Notes: a model not told the origin generated them from the sequence alone. Positions 42,214 to 52,269 are shown, counted from the first letter of the stretch. The stretch: DNA of 64,000 nt from Mangrovimonas sp. YM274 (GCF_030908385.1 NZ_CP133091.1:124001-188000); one strand, 5' to 3'. Program-made: numbers and translations.

Positions 42214-43376
42214 GCAAAGACATTTTAATTATTACTAACTATTTTCCTCCAGAAACCGGAGCCGCTTCCAACAGAATTTTTCATTTGGCAGAAGGACTTC
42301 AAAAAAGAGGATTTCATATATCTGTTTTAACCCCGCTACCCAACTACCCCAAAGGGAAGATCTTTGAAGGCTATAAAGGGCATTTTAAGCACACTTCAAA
42401 GGAAAACGGAATAACAGTCCACAGACTATGGATTTACGCCAGCAATTCTAAGAATAAACTGTTGCGCTTGTTTGCCATGCTTTCCTATAGCTTTAGTTTG
42501 ATATGGTTTTTCATTTGGAACAAGATTCCCAAAAAAGTCATTGTGCAATCCCCGCCGCTATTGGTAGCCTTCACTTCCATATTTTTTCTTCGTAACAAAA
42601 AAAGGGAATTGATTTTAAACGTAAGCGATTTGTGGCCCATTGCAGGCTTGAAACTTGGCGCCTTTAAAAAGAACTGGAGCTACAGAGTATTGGAATGGAT
42701 TGAACGATTCAACTACAGAAATGCAAATTTAGTATTAGGACAAAGCAATGAAATTTTAACGCACATCACCTCAATATATCCGAATAAAAAAACATTTCTC
42801 TATCGAAACTACCCGGATTTTAATCCTCCTAAAATACAGAACAGTTCCCAAGAAAGTCCAAAGATAAAAATGGTCTATGCTGGTTTATTGGGAATTGCCC
42901 AAGGTATTCTTAAACTATGTAACAACTTAGATTATACCAATATTGAGTTTCATATCTACGGAGCTGGCGCTGAACAAAAAGCTATTGAAACTTTTATAAA
43001 AAACAACCCAAAATTACCTATTACATTCCATGGAGAAATTGAGCGAAATCTTTTGCATCAAGAACTTTTGAAATACGATATCACCATCATTCCGCTTCTC
43101 AATAGAATTTATGGGTCAGTACCCTCAAAAATCTTCGAATATGCGCGATTGGGACTCCCAATGCTATATTTTGGAGGTGGTGAAGGGGAAGACATAATTA
43201 GCCAACACAACCTGGGCTGGATTGCTCCAGCAGCAGACTATGATTCTTTGAACAATATGCTTTTAACAATGAAAAGAGAGAAACTCTCTACTAGTTATAG
43301 AAATAGAATTCAACAGGAAGCCTTAAATACTTTTGATTTTAATACTCAGTTATACAAACTAGGTGAATTACTTTAA
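42210..43376 (+). CDS. GT4-family glycosyltransferase (WbuB/WcaI-like)
   Basis: This 388-residue GT-B glycosyltransferase begins SKDILIITNYFPPETGAASN, the pattern of the WbuB/WcaI group. The C-terminal donor site includes GSVPSKIFEYARLGLPMLYF. TTG 42210 was chosen as the start because it overlaps the wecB stop (TTTGA) and gives the family N-terminus. The frame stays open upstream inside wecB but would add 28 unrelated residues. It is convergent with the polyprenyl glycosylphosphotransferase gene, overlapping by 4 bases. It probably adds one sugar of the repeat unit. Confidence 0.87.
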   Translation: MSKDILIITNYFPPETGAASNRIFHLAEGLQKRGFHISVLTPLPNYPKGKIFEGYKGHFKHTSKENGITVHRLWIYASNSKNKLLRLFAMLSYSFSLIWFFIWNKIPKKVIVQSPPLLVAFTSIFFLRNKKRELILNVSDLWPIAGLKLGAFKKNWSYRVLEWIERFNYRNANLVLGQSNEILTHITSIYPNKKTFLYRNYPDFNPPKIQNSSQESPKIKMVYAGLLGIAQGILKLCNNLDYTNIEFHIYGAGAEQKAIETFIKNNPKLPITFHGEIERNLLHQELLKYDITIIPLLNRIYGSVPSKIFEYARLGLPMLYFGGGEGEDIISQHNLGWIAPAADYDSLNNMLLTMKREKLSTSYRNRIQQEALNTFDFNTQLYKLGELL

Positions 43377-44731
43377 TAGGCCTTTTCCTCTCCCTGAATA
43401 GCGTTTAAGAAGGTTCTAAAGATGATTTTCAAATCCAAGAAAATAGACCAGTTTTCAATATAAAAGATATCGTATTTAACACGACCTATGATATCCTTGT
43501 CTGTTTCCACTTCACCCCTATATCCACTGATTTGGGCAAGTCCTGTAATCCCAGGCTTAACAAAATGACGCACCATGAATTTGTCAATTCTTTTAGCGTA
43601 CATATTTGTATGGCTAACCATATGAGGCCTTGGTCCAACGACAGACATATCACCAAACAACACATTGAAAAACTGTGGCAATTCATCAATGCTCGTTTTA
43701 CGGATAAATTTCCCCACTTTAGTCACCCTTTGATCCCCTTTAGTTGCTTGGTACAAATGAGCATCTGGATTTGGCATCATAGACCTAAACTTATAACAAT
43801 CGAATTCCCTATAATTAAATCCATTTCTAGACTGCTTAAAGAATACAGGTCCCTTCGACTCTAATTTAATTAAAATAGCAATCAATGGTGTTAACCAAGA
43901 AAGAATAAATACAATTACTAAACTAGAGAACAGAATATCAAACCCACGTTTAATAAACATGTTTATAGACTCTTCCAAAGGTATATTCCTTAAAGACAAA
44001 ATAGGAATGTAGTCATAATATTCATACTTCAATTTTTTGGAATATATTTCCTTATTGTCTGGTAAAAATTTGAGTATTTTAAGATTGTTATCAGCAAAGT
44101 CGACTACTTCATTAATTTGACTATTGCTCAACTCTGAAATGGAACAATATATTTCATCAATCCCCTCATCCAAAACATATTGAAAGCTCTCCTCTAATGC
44201 CTTTGAATTTTTCTCCTTAAAAGAAAATGTTCTCTTATGCTTATAACCGTATTCAGGATTCTTATTAAAGAAATTCTCAAGAGCCAAAGTTTTTTTATTG
44301 GCTCCAAAAATGACTGTATTTCTGAAATTTCCTCCAAAGGATGTCCGGTACTTTTGAAGAAGATAATAAACCGTAAATTTCAATACTGATATTAACAAAA
44401 ATACAACCAAAACATATAAAATAATGGTTTTTGGATGCAGATTAAATTCAAAATTATAACCCGAAAAAGCAAACATCACCAAAGCAAACAACACCAATTG
44501 TTTGATGATCATAGACAAAATCGTCACTTCCCGAGTATAGCGATATACTTCATAAAAATTAGAAGCGACGGAAAGTAGAATCCAAGATAAAGAAATCACA
44601 AATACAAAAAAATAAGGGTCTATATGCCTAAAAAAGAAAAATAGAGCCAAACCATTTATAATAGTTAAGTCTATTACATATGATATCGGCCTGAGATAAG
44701 CTGAATATCTCCCTTGTTTAATGGTGTTCAC
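43373..44731 (-). CDS. Undecaprenyl-phosphate sugar phosphotransferase (WcaJ-like)
   Basis: This 452-residue initiating enzyme of polysaccharide synthesis transfers a sugar-1-phosphate to undecaprenyl phosphate. Four N-terminal membrane helices (about residues 12-110), a Rossmann-like cytoplasmic domain (TVIFGANKKTLALE), then the catalytic domain from about 255: KRGFDILFSS, a fifth membrane segment, PVFFKQSRNGFNYREFDCYK, SIDELPQFFNVLFGDMSVVG and PRPHM. All conserved motifs are present. The start is GTG 44731. A -7 element lies 45 bases upstream. It is the last gene of the minus-strand glycan unit, separated from it by a possible terminator. Confidence 0.92.
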   Translation of the reverse strand: MNTIKQGRYSAYLRPISYVIDLTIINGLALFFFFRHIDPYFFVFVISLSWILLSVASNFYEVYRYTREVTILSMIIKQLVLFALVMFAFSGYNFEFNLHPKTIILYVLVVFLLISVLKFTVYYLLQKYRTSFGGNFRNTVIFGANKKTLALENFFNKNPEYGYKHKRTFSFKEKNSKALEESFQYVLDEGIDEIYCSISELSNSQINEVVDFADNNLKILKFLPDNKEIYSKKLKYEYYDYIPILSLRNIPLEESINMFIKRGFDILFSSLVIVFILSWLTPLIAILIKLESKGPVFFKQSRNGFNYREFDCYKFRSMMPNPDAHLYQATKGDQRVTKVGKFIRKTSIDELPQFFNVLFGDMSVVGPRPHMVSHTNMYAKRIDKFMVRHFVKPGITGLAQISGYRGEVETDKDIIGRVKYDIFYIENWSIFLDLKIIFRTFLNAIQGEEKAY

Positions 44732-44776
44732 ACAGTAAATTTAGGTTATACGTTTTGCATATAACTAGCAGTATTG

Positions 44777-44784
44777 CAAAAATA
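44777..44784 (-). promoter_or_regulatory. -7 promoter element of the glycosylphosphotransferase gene
   Basis: On the minus strand this is TATTTTTG, a TAnnTTTG match 45 bases before GTG 44731. It suggests that the gene is transcribed separately from the glycosyltransferases upstream. Confidence 0.45.
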
Positions 44785-44885
44785 TTATGCAATTTTACGA
44801 AAAAATAAGGGATAGCTAGAAAAAATGTCTAAATTAAAAAGATTCTTTGACACTATCACGAAAAATGTTTGCCTTATAAAAAACC

Positions 44886-44915
44886 AAGGGGTTAGCCTAT
44901 TAAAGCTGCCTCCTT
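44886..44915 (-). terminator. Possible terminator after the glycosyltransferase cluster
   Basis: AAGGGG and CCTCCTT can pair with one bulge, with A and T runs on both outer sides (44878-44883 and 44914-44920). It lies 49 bases after the stop of the gene at 44964. The stem is imperfect. Confidence 0.4.
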
Positions 44916-44963
44916 TTTTTGATAATTAAAACTGGTTTAATTTAGGGAAGGCTACAGCTATAG

Positions 44964-46178
44964 TTAAAATTCATTTAGCTTCTTGATAAACATATCTAAC
45001 ACTTTATTCTTAGAATATTTCTCCAAAACATATTTCTTCGCCCCCATCCCTAAATTTGAACAAAGTACTTTATCTTCTTTAAGTATCTTTATTTGATCTA
45101 TTATTTCGTTAACGGAATTCCCACTAAAATAAAAACCTCCTTCTGAGTCCTTAAAAACTTTAGCTACTTCGCTTGCCATATTCCCTGTTACAATAGACGG
45201 TTTCTCGCTTGCCATCATACCTAATATTTTTGAAGGCATTACCGTATCAATAACATTTGCTTTTTGAAATAAAACATGCAAATCTGCACTTTTAAGTAAT
45301 TGAGGCAATTCTTTATACGGAACTAAATTAAAATGTTTCACAAAATTATAATGTTTAACTCCCTCTAGCAATTTAGCTTTCTCGGCACCTTCACCAACCA
45401 CTATTACTTCAATATTTTCGACCTTCTTTAATTCTACTAAAATTCTTAAAAATAAATCCCAATCTTGCTTTGCTCCAATATTTCCTGAATATAAAATTTT
45501 AAAACAATCTGATTTTAAATATTTATGTGTTCCTATATTATTGTGACTAAACATCTCTACATCAATCCAATTAGTCAAATAATATACACTAGTATCGGTT
45601 TTTTCTTTCAACCTATTAATCATACCATAACTAATTGTTGAAACAACATCAGCTTTATCTAACACGAATCTTTCAATTCTTTGTAAAATCTTAATTACTT
45701 TTCTTCTATTGTCATCTAACAAACCTGAATCTATTGCTGCATCAAACTCAAAATCCTGTACATGAACGAGATGCCTACAATTATATCGCTTCTTTAAAAA
45801 CCAACCTAACAAACCAGAGGTTGTAAATGGAATAATTGAAATCACGATATCTGGTTTACTAATTCTAAATAAATTAATAAAATTTCCAAAGGTAAAGCTT
45901 AACAAATGCATTATTCTTTTTACAAAAGTTGGATCTTTAGGCACATATTGTTTACTCCTATAAACTTTAACCCCGTTTATGGTTTCCCTTACTAAATAAT
46001 TTTTTAATTTATAATCATCTCTTATCTCCCATTGAGGATAATAAGGAAAACCTGTAATAACCGACACTTCAAACCCGTTCGCTCCAAGGTACTCTGCCTT
46101 TTGAGTGGTATATAAACCTATTGCACTATCTTCTGGATAATAATTTATACCTATTATTAATACTTTTTTTTCTCTCAC
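44964..46178 (-). CDS. GT4-family glycosyltransferase (WcaI/WbuB-like)
   Basis: This 404-residue GT-B enzyme starts KKVLIIGINYYPEDSAIGLY, the WcaI-type N-terminus for colanic acid and related glycosyltransferases. The acceptor side includes SVITGFPYYPQWE, and the donor side includes ILYSGNIGAKQDW, VVGEGAEKAK and PSKILGMMASEKPSIV. It is the last gene in the main minus-strand glycan run and begins 17 bases after the next glycosyltransferase. Donor sugar is unknown. It is AT-rich compared with housekeeping genes in the window. Confidence 0.88.
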   Translation of the reverse strand: MREKKVLIIGINYYPEDSAIGLYTTQKAEYLGANGFEVSVITGFPYYPQWEIRDDYKLKNYLVRETINGVKVYRSKQYVPKDPTFVKRIMHLLSFTFGNFINLFRISKPDIVISIIPFTTSGLLGWFLKKRYNCRHLVHVQDFEFDAAIDSGLLDDNRRKVIKILQRIERFVLDKADVVSTISYGMINRLKEKTDTSVYYLTNWIDVEMFSHNNIGTHKYLKSDCFKILYSGNIGAKQDWDLFLRILVELKKVENIEVIVVGEGAEKAKLLEGVKHYNFVKHFNLVPYKELPQLLKSADLHVLFQKANVIDTVMPSKILGMMASEKPSIVTGNMASEVAKVFKDSEGGFYFSGNSVNEIIDQIKILKEDKVLCSNLGMGAKKYVLEKYSKNKVLDMFIKKLNEF

Positions 46179-46195
46179 CTATTATTTGTCCAAAT

Positions 46196-47290
46196 TTACT
46201 TATTGAAGATATCCATAAGTTTCCTTAGGAAAACTTCTTCTCTTCCAACTGATTTAATAAAATTGTAATTTTTAATTACCATCTCTCTTATTGCTTCCTC
46301 ATCAGAAAAACAGTTTAATACCTTATTATAAATATCATCAGAAGATTTTTTATCAATATAAACCAAACTCGTTTCTTTATAAATATCATCAAGGGAACTA
46401 TGTTTCGTTGTGAAAACAACATTTCCACTAGCCATATTTTCTAAAATAGATATTGGCAATCCTTCTGTTAAATATGAAGGGAAAACAAAGACATTACCCC
46501 ATTTTAAGAGTTCTCTTTTCCGGTCTCCTTTAACCACTCCCAAATATTCTACATTTAATAACTTTATTTCTTTTTCAATTTGTTCTTTAATAGTATCATC
46601 AATATTACCAGCCAATTTAGCCTCAAAAGGAATCTTATTCTTTAGCATCAAATTAAATGTTTCTAACAAATAAAATATACCCTTTTGTGTCATTAAATTG
46701 CTTAAATAAACAATCTTAATTTTATCATATTTTTTAATTTTAACTTCATTTTCGGTCAATATAAACTTATCTTCGACAAAATTGAATAAAACTTCTATTT
46801 TATCTTTTGGTAAAAAATAAGATAAATTTCTAACCAAAGACTTGGATAAAACCACCCCTCTATCTGCTTTAGAAATAACAAAAGTCAATATAGACTTCTT
46901 AACTTTGTTACTTTTTAAATAAGTGTTAACTAAGGTATCACTATGTATATGTAAAACTACCTTTTTTCTTAAACACCAACCTGCTAAGATAAATGATGCA
47001 TATTTAATTATTCCTAAAAAAGTATGTCCTGGTGTAATATAAATAATGTCAACATTCCAAACCTTATAGGTTAAAAAATAAAACTTCAAAAAGTAAAAAA
47101 TCTTTTTAATTGAAAGAGTACCAACGTTCTCATCAAACTTATCAAATGAGGTATTTATATACTTTACATTGAATTGATTTTTATCTAGCCCTTCTAAAAT
47201 TAAATCATTACAAATTGAGACTCCGGTTATAGGCTTGTCTAATGGACCTACTATTAAAACATTTACTTTAGTTTTATTTCTGATTATCAT
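46196..47290 (-). CDS. GT4-family glycosyltransferase
   Basis: This 364-residue group-1 glycosyltransferase has the N-terminal NVLIVGPLDKPITGVSICND and the C-terminal donor-binding EX7E-like segment FPSYLTEGLPISILENMASG. The VYLSNLMTQKGIFYLLETF stretch is typical of the central hinge strand. It is very AT-rich and lies between two other glycosyltransferases with 17- and 10-base gaps. It presumably adds one sugar to the lipid-linked repeat unit on the cytoplasmic side. Specificity unknown. Confidence 0.88.
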   Translation of the reverse strand: MIIRNKTKVNVLIVGPLDKPITGVSICNDLILEGLDKNQFNVKYINTSFDKFDENVGTLSIKKIFYFLKFYFLTYKVWNVDIIYITPGHTFLGIIKYASFILAGWCLRKKVVLHIHSDTLVNTYLKSNKVKKSILTFVISKADRGVVLSKSLVRNLSYFLPKDKIEVLFNFVEDKFILTENEVKIKKYDKIKIVYLSNLMTQKGIFYLLETFNLMLKNKIPFEAKLAGNIDDTIKEQIEKEIKLLNVEYLGVVKGDRKRELLKWGNVFVFPSYLTEGLPISILENMASGNVVFTTKHSSLDDIYKETSLVYIDKKSSDDIYNKVLNCFSDEEAIREMVIKNYNFIKSVGREEVFLRKLMDIFNK

Positions 47291-47300
47291 TAAATGAATA

Positions 47301-48377
47301 TTATATTTTCTTTGGATTCAAACTTACAAAGGCTTCAGCCATGACTTCGATTGAATAATTTTCTTTACAAAAATCTAAGATTTGTTCTCTTTGTTTCAAC
47401 CAATAACCTCTATTATTATAAAAATCCAATATCTTATCTGCTAATGAATCGACATTATCAGTTTCAAAATATACAGAATTATTACCCTCTTTAACAGCCT
47501 CTATTTCAGGCGAATGTTTTTCAAACTTAGAAACAATCATTGGAACCCCAAAACCAAAGCTTTGAGTAACAGACAAACCAATATATCCGGGCGAAACACT
47601 TAGTAAACTAGTATCATATAGAGATTTTAATTTTTCGTACGATCCTATATGTCCTTTAACTAAAACTCTTCCTTCCAAATTATTATCATTAATATAATTT
47701 AACAAGTTTTGCTTCTCTTCTCCTTCGCCTACAATTATAAGCTTTGCTTCTGTTGGTAAAAAACCTAATACTTTATTAAATGCCTTAACCAAAAAAAGCG
47801 GCTTTTTAGATTCGGTTAAGCGCCCAACATAAATGATATTTTGTATTAAATCGTTATCACTATTATTAACCATCTCTTTTTTATAAAACACAGCATTCGG
47901 AGCGCAAGTTATATTTTTATGAGGCATTTTTATCTGAAGTTCCCTTTTTTGACTAACGGTATAAACCAAAATTTGAGATCCCAATTGCCGCATGCCTCCT
48001 CTTATTACATCGGTCAAACTCCTTTCTCCATTTTTAGGCCAAGCATGCCCCCACAATACCGTTTTCTTTCCTAGAAGGATTCGTAGAATTAAAATTATCC
48101 AATTAGAAATTATTCTAGGATTTAACTCTAATACTACTACTCGTGCCTTTAGAATATCCCTCCACATCCCTGTTTGGAAAAGCCCCTTTCTCTTAAACAA
48201 ATAAATATTCTTTACTCTATTTAAAAAATTAATCGAATTATCTGTTTTAACGGTAGATTCAAAATAATCGGCGCCTCCGTACAACGTAAAATCTTCACCG
48301 TATTTTTCGTTTAAAAATGTGAATAATTTTTTCCTGTAATCTGGGATACATGTTTGTAAAATAATTAGATCTTTCAT
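47301..48377 (-). CDS. GT4-family glycosyltransferase
   Basis: This 358-residue group-1 glycosyltransferase begins MKDLIILQTCIPDYRKKLFT. Core motifs are IIYVGRLTESKKPLFLVKAF, IIVGEGEEKQNLL and SPGYIGLSVTQSFGFGVPMI, which carries the donor site. An LWGHAWPKNGERS segment lies in the N-terminal domain. Its start overlaps the stop of the ligase/polymerase gene by one base. Specificity unknown. Confidence 0.88.
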   Translation of the reverse strand: MKDLIILQTCIPDYRKKLFTFLNEKYGEDFTLYGGADYFESTVKTDNSINFLNRVKNIYLFKRKGLFQTGMWRDILKARVVVLELNPRIISNWIILILRILLGKKTVLWGHAWPKNGERSLTDVIRGGMRQLGSQILVYTVSQKRELQIKMPHKNITCAPNAVFYKKEMVNNSDNDLIQNIIYVGRLTESKKPLFLVKAFNKVLGFLPTEAKLIIVGEGEEKQNLLNYINDNNLEGRVLVKGHIGSYEKLKSLYDTSLLSVSPGYIGLSVTQSFGFGVPMIVSKFEKHSPEIEAVKEGNNSVYFETDNVDSLADKILDFYNNRGYWLKQREQILDFCKENYSIEVMAEAFVSLNPKKI

Positions 48378-49591
48378 CAGGAAATTTTATATGTTTTATT
48401 GTTCCTAAAAAAATGAATAAAAAAAACAAACAGTATTAACCCTGATTGTCTGACTAAAATATTCTCTGTCAAAAAATTAAGACAATAAAATAGAATTATC
48501 ACCTTAAACAATTCATCATTAGAATTATGTGCGTATCGATAATTTGCAGCCAGGAACCCTATAAAAACAACCAAACCTAAAAAACCAAGTTTAATACAAA
48601 AATCCAAATATTGATTATGGCTATTATATTGGTTATTTAATAAAAGTTGACTTTTATAACTGTAACATTCATTCAACGCATCTTGAGCATCCCCAATACC
48701 AACGCCAAGAATTGGATTATGTTTAAAAACATTTATAGCACATTCATAGATATTAACACGAAAAGAATTTGAATAACTTGAATTTACCGAGGCATATGTA
48801 TCCAATCTAATCATTTCATTTACTCTTCTGTTAAATACAAACAATACTAAAGCACCAATAAACAGCATACATAAATACATTAGCCCCTTCTTAAACCTTC
48901 CCCTCAAAAAAAATGCATGTACAAAATACAGAATCAATAAAATAATTAAACTAAAAATCACTGCCTTACTAGATAACATTAGTAACAAAATTGTATTAAT
49001 AAATATTGCTATTAGTAAGAAGAATCCTTTTTTAGTTTTATAAGAAACAGAATAGAGTTGAAATAAATAAAAAGTAAATATTAATGCATTCCCAAGATAA
49101 ATTGAAGCATAAATTGGGTGTTGACCAATCAAAGGTACTTTCTCAACAACCAATCTAAATTTATCGGAATAAAAATCTTTATTAGAAGTTAAATTATTGT
49201 CACTAATAATAAAAAACAAAATATAGCTAGCAAAAATCGTTGAAGAAAGGACAAATAAAAATAAAAACTTCTTACGTAACTGAGATGTGATTGCTATTTG
49301 AGGTCTTAATACAAAAAAAACAAGAGGCACAATAAAAAAAGTAAGCCCTGTTTCTAATTTTTTAAAACCATATGAGAAGTTCGTTGTATATAAAAGAGAA
49401 AATACATACAATAAAAAAGTTGAAGAATTAATTAAAAACCATTTCCAATTGACTTTCGTTTTCTCAATTAAAAAAAATGAACCCAGAACTAATAATATTA
49501 CAGGTAAACCTTTTAATGTATTAGGAATAAGCGGAAAAAAAGCAAACAATAAAAATAACTCATTCGAAAGATGTTTTTTGATATTCATCAT
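48377..49591 (-). CDS. O-antigen ligase/polymerase-like membrane protein (Wzy-C family)
   Basis: This 404-residue protein has about ten to twelve hydrophobic helices and a large periplasmic loop with NPILGVGIGDAQDALNECYS and NSHNQYLDFCIKLGFLGLVV. The pattern NPxxGVGxGD...HNxYL is the O-antigen ligase / Wzy-C signature. It could ligate polymer to lipid A core or polymerise repeat units. It overlaps the adjacent Wzy-like gene by 4 bases and the next glycosyltransferase by one base. The choice between ligase and polymerase is not possible from sequence. Confidence 0.83.
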   Translation of the reverse strand: MMNIKKHLSNELFLLFAFFPLIPNTLKGLPVILLVLGSFFLIEKTKVNWKWFLINSSTFLLYVFSLLYTTNFSYGFKKLETGLTFFIVPLVFFVLRPQIAITSQLRKKFLFLFVLSSTIFASYILFFIISDNNLTSNKDFYSDKFRLVVEKVPLIGQHPIYASIYLGNALIFTFYLFQLYSVSYKTKKGFFLLIAIFINTILLLMLSSKAVIFSLIILLILYFVHAFFLRGRFKKGLMYLCMLFIGALVLFVFNRRVNEMIRLDTYASVNSSYSNSFRVNIYECAINVFKHNPILGVGIGDAQDALNECYSYKSQLLLNNQYNSHNQYLDFCIKLGFLGLVVFIGFLAANYRYAHNSNDELFKVIILFYCLNFLTENILVRQSGLILFVFFIHFFRNNKTYKIS

Positions 49592-50895
49592 TTAATGGGA
49601 TAATAGAACTTAAATTTATATTTTTTGAAAACATTAAAAAAAAGCAAAATTAATACCAAGAAGACAAAAATTAAAATATCATCCGAAAATGGCATTCTAA
49701 AAAATAAAATACCGAAAATAAATCCAACAATATTTACTATTGAATTAAAATTTCGCAAGCTCTTAGTTAAAAATCCTTCGGTAAACCATATTACTATTGG
49801 AAGTAAAATTATGCCTAGTAATGAAAAATTCATATTCATTTCACCAATTAGTGTAGTGACCAAAGAATTCCCTCCAAATGTATTAGCTGCAATTGTAGTA
49901 ATACTTTCAGGTTTATTTGGCCAAACAGATCTAGGCACATAAAAAAACAATGGCTTCAAATAAGTTGCTCCATACAGAATAGTGTCGTATCTATTAAATA
50001 AATCATATATAACATTTACATTTATGGATTCAGAAATACCAATAAAAAACAATTTAGGATTTGGTGGTTCCAAAAGCATGGCTCTATCTAAAGATTTTAA
50101 GAAAATATCAAAGGTAGGAAAACCACTTTCAAAAAGAGGCCCTCTAATATGTCTAAAAATTGAAGCAAAATATCCTAACACAAAAGCTAGCGGAAATACA
50201 AAAGGCAGTGCTATAAAGGATTTCTTTGGATATTTTTTTAAAAACATTAACCCAATCAATATGGCTGTACAAAATAAGTATATTCTATTTCCAGAAAACA
50301 TCATATCCAAAACTGTAAACATAACAGTCAAAAATAAAAACTTACGAAACTTCCAATCATTCTTAAGCCACTTGTAAAACAAGGAGGAAATTATTAAAAT
50401 CCTCACGGAACTTGTTATAAAAGAAATCAAAACAGCGAAAGCACCAGTAGATTCAAAATAATTATGTCTATTTCTATACCAATTTCCTCCTTCCAATAAA
50501 CCTGAGCCAATAAAAACAATTAGCATCCCAATAAAATAAACTATTAAATAACTTTTAATACTTGGCTTAAATTCATTATTCACTTCTAGATTGGAATACC
50601 TTGATGGAAAACATAAGTAAATAATAATTGAAAATATATATGCAATTAATAAAAATGAACTGCTAATATTATCCTTCAATACAACATCTCTTAAACTAGT
50701 ATAATAAAAATCTGTTTTTGAAAGTTCTAAAGTACCAGTTATAATCATTACCCAAACGGGTATAAAAATAAAAAACAAAACCCCGAATGATATGCCTACT
50801 TTAAATGTGACCCCTCTTTTAAACAAAATATAGAACATTATCAATAAAATTGATAAAAACTCAACAATAAAGAGGGTTGAAATTAGATGTACCAT
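49588..50895 (-). CDS. Oligosaccharide repeat-unit polymerase (Wzy-like)
   Basis: This 435-residue polytopic membrane protein has about 11-12 helices, a long periplasmic region around residues 250-330 (FRHIRGPLFESGFPTF, then FYVPRSVWPNKPES) and low sequence conservation, as in O-antigen polymerases of the EpsG/Wzy type. The FYVPRSVWPNKP motif is frequent in such polymerases. It lies 3 bases after the flippase and overlaps the ligase-like gene by 4 bases. Polymerase activity is inferred from topology and neighbours. Confidence 0.77.
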   Translation of the reverse strand: MVHLISTLFIVEFLSILLIMFYILFKRGVTFKVGISFGVLFFIFIPVWVMIITGTLELSKTDFYYTSLRDVVLKDNISSSFLLIAYIFSIIIYLCFPSRYSNLEVNNEFKPSIKSYLIVYFIGMLIVFIGSGLLEGGNWYRNRHNYFESTGAFAVLISFITSSVRILIISSLFYKWLKNDWKFRKFLFLTVMFTVLDMMFSGNRIYLFCTAILIGLMFLKKYPKKSFIALPFVFPLAFVLGYFASIFRHIRGPLFESGFPTFDIFLKSLDRAMLLEPPNPKLFFIGISESINVNVIYDLFNRYDTILYGATYLKPLFFYVPRSVWPNKPESITTIAANTFGGNSLVTTLIGEMNMNFSLLGIILLPIVIWFTEGFLTKSLRNFNSIVNIVGFIFGILFFRMPFSDDILIFVFLVLILLFFNVFKKYKFKFYYPIK

Positions 50896-50898
50896 ACT

Positions 50899-52179
50899 TT
50901 AAGGCTTAATTATTTCCATTTCACTACTAATCTTTTTAAAATAAAAACTTCCAATTAAAACTAATAATAACTCGGTAATGGTTACAATTATAGCTACGCC
51001 ATAAATACTAAAAAATTGTACAAAAATTAAATTCATAATCACGCTAAATAAACCACCAAAAATCAAAATATTCATCCTAACCTTATACCGCTTTACAGCT
51101 GGAAAATATAGAACATTATAAAGCATATTTAACCCTGAAAACAATGAAATGAAGCATAACACTCTAAACACAATTGAATAACTAGTTATAATTGGATCTT
51201 TATAAACTAATGCCAATATATTTTCAGCAAAACACAAAATAAATATTGCTATAACCATACCTAATAAAAAAACAAAAGGTTTGATTTTGCATATTATCAT
51301 TTTAACTTTCTCATTGTTTTGTCTAGAAACCCAAGGATACAATGCCTGATAAAGTGGCACATAAATATTCTTAATCGCTAATATGAGTTTCTCAATACTA
51401 GAATATACTCCAGCTAAAGCATTTCCAGAAAACAACCCTAAAATAAAAACGTTACTCGCAGTATATAAACTTATAGCCAAATTTGAGATAAACAAACTAA
51501 AGCTATCAAAAAATAACTGCTTTATTAGTCCAAATGTAGGTAACTTAAACGTGAAAAATTTAAAGCTAAAAATAAGACCAAAAAAACCCGAAACTATAAA
51601 TCCCAAAGAATTATAAATAGGTACCTTAAAATAATCTTGTTCATTATCAATAAAGAAAAATACTAATACTGTAAATATTATTTTAGCAAAAACATTTACA
51701 TATGTAACTACTTTCATTTTTTCTATTCCTTGAAAAAACCATACAGGAAAACATGCTTGACCTATAACCACACCAAAACTTAAAATATAAATATTAGAAT
51801 CTATACTAAACCTAGTAAAACTACCTATTAAAAGTAAAAGCACCCCAAAAGAAATGACTACCAAACAAAACTTAATAAGCATTATAGCAATAAAAATTTC
51901 TCCAACTTTTTGCTTTTGATTTCTGGCTATAGATATTTCTCTTGTTCCGCTGATATTAAACCCAAAGTCAACAAAAACATTTAAAAATGACACTAAAGAC
52001 TGGGCAAACATAATAAGTCCAAATTTTTCTGCCCCCAAAATTCTAACTAAAAAAGGAAGGATTAAAAGAGGTAATATATAATTGGCTCCTTGAAGAAGGA
52101 ATAAAGACACAAAATTTTGGGTTATTATTTTTTTTTCCTTTTGTTCTAAAAATTCCTGTACTTGTTTAATTATACTCAT
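50899..52179 (-). CDS. Lipid-linked oligosaccharide flippase (Wzx-like)
   Basis: This 426-residue MOP-superfamily exporter has about 12 helices. The N-terminus FLLQGANYILPLLILPFLVR and the segment RILGAEKFGLIMFAQSLVSF are typical of O-antigen flippases. The following part has GFNISGTREISIARNQKQKV. It is second after a 198-base gap that holds a broken acyltransferase fragment, and it is followed closely by the polymerase. It is more AT-rich and unrelated in detail to the flippase at 12.9-14.4 kb, consistent with a locus-specific exporter. Confidence 0.9.
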   Translation of the reverse strand: MSIIKQVQEFLEQKEKKIITQNFVSLFLLQGANYILPLLILPFLVRILGAEKFGLIMFAQSLVSFLNVFVDFGFNISGTREISIARNQKQKVGEIFIAIMLIKFCLVVISFGVLLLLIGSFTRFSIDSNIYILSFGVVIGQACFPVWFFQGIEKMKVVTYVNVFAKIIFTVLVFFFIDNEQDYFKVPIYNSLGFIVSGFFGLIFSFKFFTFKLPTFGLIKQLFFDSFSLFISNLAISLYTASNVFILGLFSGNALAGVYSSIEKLILAIKNIYVPLYQALYPWVSRQNNEKVKMIICKIKPFVFLLGMVIAIFILCFAENILALVYKDPIITSYSIVFRVLCFISLFSGLNMLYNVLYFPAVKRYKVRMNILIFGGLFSVIMNLIFVQFFSIYGVAIIVTITELLLVLIGSFYFKKISSEMEIIKP

Positions 52180-52269
52180 TAACTATACTCAATATTTCAT
52201 TTCCAGCTAAACTTGAAAGTTTTTATACTTACAAATGCAGTAAATCATTCAAGTAATTCAAATTCCTAA

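Noticed and set aside
49625-50377. Plus-strand open frames opposite the Wzy-like gene
   Set aside because: Lysine- and asparagine-rich shadows of AT-rich membrane protein coding sequence.
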